From Balneolaceae bacterium (GTDB taxonomy: Bacteria; Bacteroidota; Rhodothermia; Balneolales; Balneolaceae), in assembly GCA_007123785.1 (NCBI GenBank), contig SLGL01000427.1, positions 1 through 9,838 on the forward strand: a stretch of DNA of 9,838 bases, written 5' to 3'. Positions 7,084-9,838 of this stretch are shown in pieces (position 1 is the first letter of the stretch; every line of letters starts with the position of its first letter). The notes under the pieces were generated by a model. That model was not told where the DNA came from. It ran no database searches and was given only the letters and a program-made list of their open reading frames with translations. The position numbers were made by a program, and so were the translations under genes.

Positions 7084-8226
7084 ATGAAAGTACTGGTTTT
7101 ATATGATTACCCACCTTCACCGGGAGGGCTGGCAACTCAAGGCGATCTTTTATATAAAGGGCTTCTGGAATTGGGAGTTGATGCACACGCTGTCCATTTT
7201 GAATCGGCGCAGGAAAAAGAGTGGTACTATCGGTGGTTCAGTCCAGATGTTGCCGTTGGAGTTGGCTATTGGGGGCATTCTCCGCATCTGGTACTTCACC
7301 CTCAGAGATATGGCATACAGCCGGTGCCCTGGCTGGTAGCAGATGGATATATTGCTAATTACCAAGAAGTTTTAAATGCACTTCCTTTGATCCTGGTTAC
7401 CTCCAATTGGGTGAAAGAAATGTATGTTCGTGATGGGATCAGTGGTGATAAAATTGAGGTCTTACCGGTGGGCTGTCATACAGATCAATTTATACCTTTC
7501 CAAAAGGATGATCCTAAAATCAAGGCTGTAAGAGAATCTTTGGGGATTTCTCCGGACCAGCTCATGATTCTTACTGTGGGTGGAGATGCCGCATCTAAAG
7601 GAGCACAAGAGGTGATGCAGGCACTGGCAATCATTGATTCCAAAGCGCCTGACTGGAAGTATGTATGCAAGGTTTGGCCACAGCCAAGAACCAGGATGCA
7701 AAACCTGGCTGATTTGGAAATGGCCACAGCGCTTGGTATAGAAAAAAATGTTACCTACGCTACTAATACCATCTCAAGAAATTTCATGCCGTATTTAATA
7801 GGTGCCTGTGATATTTATGCGGCTCCTTCCCGTTTGGAAGGTTTCGGGATGCCACAAGTAGAAGCCGGTGCTTGCGAAAAACCAGTCATTGGGATCAATG
7901 CAATGGGCATGTTGGATACACTTGTGCATGGAAAAACGGCGCTATTGGCAAATGTTGCTGAAAAAATTGTGGTAAATGAGGTTACTCTGGGAGATGAATC
8001 CGGCTTTGAAGACAATCACAAAGTAGTGTTTGATGTACCCCGAACAGTGGACTATCGTGCCAACGTTCAAGACATTGCAGCACATCTGCTGGCACTTATG
8101 GAAAGCGCTTCACTTAGAGAGAAATTGGGGAAAGCAGCAAGAATTAGGGTGGTGGAGCATTTTGATTACAGAGTTGTAGCAAAACAATTTGTATCACTTA
8201 TACAGGACAAACTTGGAATCAATTAA
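7084..8226 (+). CDS. GT4-family glycosyltransferase
   Basis: The 380-residue protein is a complete GT-B enzyme. The N-terminal domain opens with MKVLVLYDYPPSPGGLATQG, the glycine-rich acceptor loop seen in many GT4 proteins, followed by WLVADGYIANY (83-93) and TSNWVKEMYVRDGI (106-119). The donor domain begins near MILTVGGDAASKGAQEV (161-177), has VWPQPRTRM (197-205), and ends with an intact E-x7-E motif, LEGFGMPQVEAGACEKPVIG (251-270), with E252 and E260. A retaining transferase using a nucleotide sugar is expected. It is not closely similar to the 337-residue GT4 earlier in the block, so the two probably perform different steps. It starts 7 bp after the deacetylase gene and ends 9 bp before the GH100-like gene, so the three are almost certainly cotranscribed. 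A BshA-like role is possible because of the adjacent deacetylase, but no BshA-specific signature is visible. Confidence 0.9.
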   Translation: MKVLVLYDYPPSPGGLATQGDLLYKGLLELGVDAHAVHFESAQEKEWYYRWFSPDVAVGVGYWGHSPHLVLHPQRYGIQPVPWLVADGYIANYQEVLNALPLILVTSNWVKEMYVRDGISGDKIEVLPVGCHTDQFIPFQKDDPKIKAVRESLGISPDQLMILTVGGDAASKGAQEVMQALAIIDSKAPDWKYVCKVWPQPRTRMQNLADLEMATALGIEKNVTYATNTISRNFMPYLIGACDIYAAPSRLEGFGMPQVEAGACEKPVIGINAMGMLDTLVHGKTALLANVAEKIVVNEVTLGDESGFEDNHKVVFDVPRTVDYRANVQDIAAHLLALMESASLREKLGKAARIRVVEHFDYRVVAKQFVSLIQDKLGIN

Positions 8227-8235
8227 CCCCCTTTC

Positions 8236-9414
8236 ATGGACTCTAAAAACCTAAAGTTTATAGCTGAGGCAAAAGAAGCTGCAATAGAAGTTTTGCTGCA
8301 CAATGTACACGGTCCATATGAAGGGCTTCCCCGCACAGCAGGATGGGGATATCCCGAACCCTATACCAGAGATTTGATGTTTTCTGTTCTGGGAATCACC
8401 TCTGCTGATAACAAAATTCTACTCGATAGCGTAAGGAATGTATTAGAAGCACTTGCAAAAAATCAGTCAAAAAGAGGGCTCATTCCCAGCTTGGTCCATA
8501 ATAAAAATGACCTTGGAGCAAGTGACACCACTCCCCTGTTTTTACTTGGTTTGGGGATTTACAGATTAAAAATGAATGAGCCTGATTTTCTTAAAGAGGA
8601 AGCTGAAAAAGCAATGACCTGGATGGAATACCAAAGTCCTGATGATCATATTTTGATTGCTCAACAACCAACAAGTGACTGGAGAGATGAACAGTGGGTA
8701 TTGGGATATGGCTTATTTGTTAATACGGTGGTTCATGGATATTTGTGTCTTTTTGGCCAAACTGAAAGAGCAGAAAAACTTAAAGAGGAAATGACTCGCT
8801 TTACTATTACCTCGGATATAATGCATAATCATGTCCACGAAGGATTGTCTTTAAAAAACAAACCCTACTATGCCTGTTGGTCTTATAAAGTACTGAGCAG
8901 TGAGCGATTTGATCTGCTTGGAAACAGCCTTGCTATTTTGACCGGAATTGCCTCTCCGGGTCGTTCAAAAGAAATAGTTTTATGGATAGAAGAAGAGTGT
9001 CAGAAAATGATTAAAGATGGTTTATTAGTTGTGAATATGCCACCAAACTTATTTCCTTTCATTCAACCAAATGACAAAGACTGGCACCATAGGGATAACA
9101 TGTTTAACCAACCTGGACATTATCATAATGGTGGCATTTGGCCGTTTACATGTGGCATTTACATTGCTGCTCTTGTAGCTGTTAAAGAATATAAATTGGC
9201 AGAAAGTAAACTTTTGATTCTAACCAGGCTCATTGAAAAATCCCGAATTGAACCCGTTAAATATGGATTTAATGAATGGATTAAATCCCAGACTGGCAAA
9301 CCTATGGGTCAAGATTGGCAAACCTGGAGTGCATCGCTATATCTCTATGCTTGTCAATGTGTTGAAGAGAAAAGAACTCCATATTTCGACACAATACGAG
9401 AAATTACTTGGTAA
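8236..9414 (+). CDS. GH100-like (alpha/alpha)6-barrel glycoside hydrolase
   Basis: The 392-residue protein is helical with repeated aromatic motifs. It shows GYPEPYTRDLMFS (38-50), ASDTTPLFLLGL (95-106), TSDWRDEQW (146-154), YHNGGIWPFTCGIYIAALVA (296-315), GFNEWIKSQTGKPMG (344-358) and QDWQTWSASLYLYAC (359-373). The HNGG-WP and QTWS blocks match neutral/alkaline invertases of family GH100 and related inverting barrel enzymes often named amylo-alpha-1,6-glucosidase. By comparison with GH100, D148 is the candidate acid and E347 the candidate base. It is shorter than typical GH100 invertases (about 450 residues) and has no signal peptide. Sucrose is the textbook GH100 substrate, but nothing else here points to sucrose, so an alpha-glycoside made by the neighbouring transferases is equally likely. 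It is the last gene of the block; no terminator hairpin with a T-run follows. Confidence 0.75.
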   Translation: MDSKNLKFIAEAKEAAIEVLLHNVHGPYEGLPRTAGWGYPEPYTRDLMFSVLGITSADNKILLDSVRNVLEALAKNQSKRGLIPSLVHNKNDLGASDTTPLFLLGLGIYRLKMNEPDFLKEEAEKAMTWMEYQSPDDHILIAQQPTSDWRDEQWVLGYGLFVNTVVHGYLCLFGQTERAEKLKEEMTRFTITSDIMHNHVHEGLSLKNKPYYACWSYKVLSSERFDLLGNSLAILTGIASPGRSKEIVLWIEEECQKMIKDGLLVVNMPPNLFPFIQPNDKDWHHRDNMFNQPGHYHNGGIWPFTCGIYIAALVAVKEYKLAESKLLILTRLIEKSRIEPVKYGFNEWIKSQTGKPMGQDWQTWSASLYLYACQCVEEKRTPYFDTIREITW

Positions 9415-9769
9415 ATTTGTAAAAGCAAATAAAATATTTCCAATACGCAAGCATAAAATAATGTGCAGATTGTGCTAAATAATAGTAAGAGATAGCATTC
9501 AATCTCGGGCGTGAAAATATAATTTCGTCCCTGCAAAATCAGACAAAAACATTGGGTACGAATTATAAAAAAAGGGGAGATGTCGCAGAAAAACAGACCC
9601 GATAGATCATGTTTGGATTATTAAAAGTTTCCATTTTTGTACCATAAATATTATATATCAATAATATAAAATTCAGTTTGTGTGTTTACTGCAAGATTTC
9701 CAAGTTAGAATTGATGAACATTTAAGGATCTATTGGAAACTTTGTGTTTTAAATAAATAAGAGAAGGCT
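9415..9769. other. AT-rich non-coding region after the cluster
   Basis: No reading frame of believable composition is present on either strand. Visible structures are weak: an imperfect hairpin around 9507-9531 (GGGCG...CGTCCC), an A/T-only 7-bp stem ATATTAT/ATAATAT (9648-9654/9661-9667), and a spaced 10-bp inverted repeat at 9624-9633/9734-9743. None is followed by a T-run typical of intrinsic termination, so where the transcript ends is not clear. Confidence 0.5.
9624..9743. repeat. Spaced 10-bp inverted repeat
   Basis: AAAGTTTCCA at 9624-9633 is the exact reverse complement of TGGAAACTTT at 9734-9743. The 100 bases between them are very AT-rich and non-coding. Terminal repeats of a tiny mobile element are possible, but no target-site duplication is evident and the match could arise by chance in AT-rich DNA. 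Confidence 0.25.
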
Positions 9770-9838
9770 TTGCAAAACCAGGATTTTTGGTCAAGATCGA
9801 GGCCAGAGGGATTTTAAAACCGCAGCATATTGATCATA
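9765..9838. repeat. Possible left half of a structured intergenic repeat cut by the window end
   Basis: The last 74 bases are more GC-rich and ordered than the 300 before them. They contain GGCTTTGCAAAACC, GGTCAAGATCGAGG and CCGCAGCATATTG. The final bases start a hairpin, TAT (9828-9830) with ATA (9836-9838) around the loop TGATC, which the window end truncates. I recall similar strings from intergenic regions of Bacteroidota-type genomes but cannot verify this. No gene is apparent. Confidence 0.35.

Noticed and set aside
1..9838. CRISPR array, rRNA, insertion sequence or defence system
   Set aside because: No regularly spaced direct repeats, no rRNA-like sequence, no transposase and no nuclease or toxin-antitoxin gene was seen.

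Overview
The window holds one co-directional block of seven genes on the + strand (457-9414). All encode carbohydrate-active enzymes: three GT4-type glycosyltransferases (one fused to a second domain), two GH130-type glycoside phosphorylase/hydrolase proteins, one PIG-L/LmbE-type deacetylase and one GH100-like (alpha/alpha)6-barrel glycoside hydrolase. None shows a signal peptide, lipobox or membrane segment. There is no transporter, SusC/SusD pair or regulator. This suggests a cytoplasmic pathway that builds and remodels a glycoside, not a polysaccharide import locus.

Organism: base composition is moderately AT-rich. Six of the seven starts lack a clear Shine-Dalgarno and follow A/T-rich leaders, a habit typical of Bacteroidota and relatives. 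The sets of GT4 and GH130 genes also fit Bacteroidota/Balneolota/Rhodothermota-like bacteria. This is an inference; there is no rRNA or marker gene here to settle it.

Layout: positions 1-140 hold a GC-richer, nested palindromic element that looks like a dispersed intergenic repeat. Positions 141-456 are AT-rich leader with one promoter-like match. Genes 1-3 (GT4-toroid fusion, short GH130, GT4) overlap or lie 1 bp apart. A 256-bp gap with three hairpins precedes the long GH130 gene (4949-6400). After 58 bp come PIG-L deacetylase, GT4 and GH100-like genes, separated by only 7 and 9 bp. Positions 9415-9838 are non-coding and AT-rich, with weak inverted repeats, and end in what may be the left half of another structured repeat.

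How the genes may work together (inference): the GT4 enzymes assemble a small heteroglycoside from nucleotide sugars, the PIG-L enzyme removes an N-acetyl group from an amino-sugar intermediate, the GH130 proteins cleave (or make in reverse) beta-mannosidic linkages with phosphate, and the toroid domains trim or edit the product. Making and breaking functions in one operon suggest a reserve, osmolyte or recycled glycan. The product cannot be named from the sequence.
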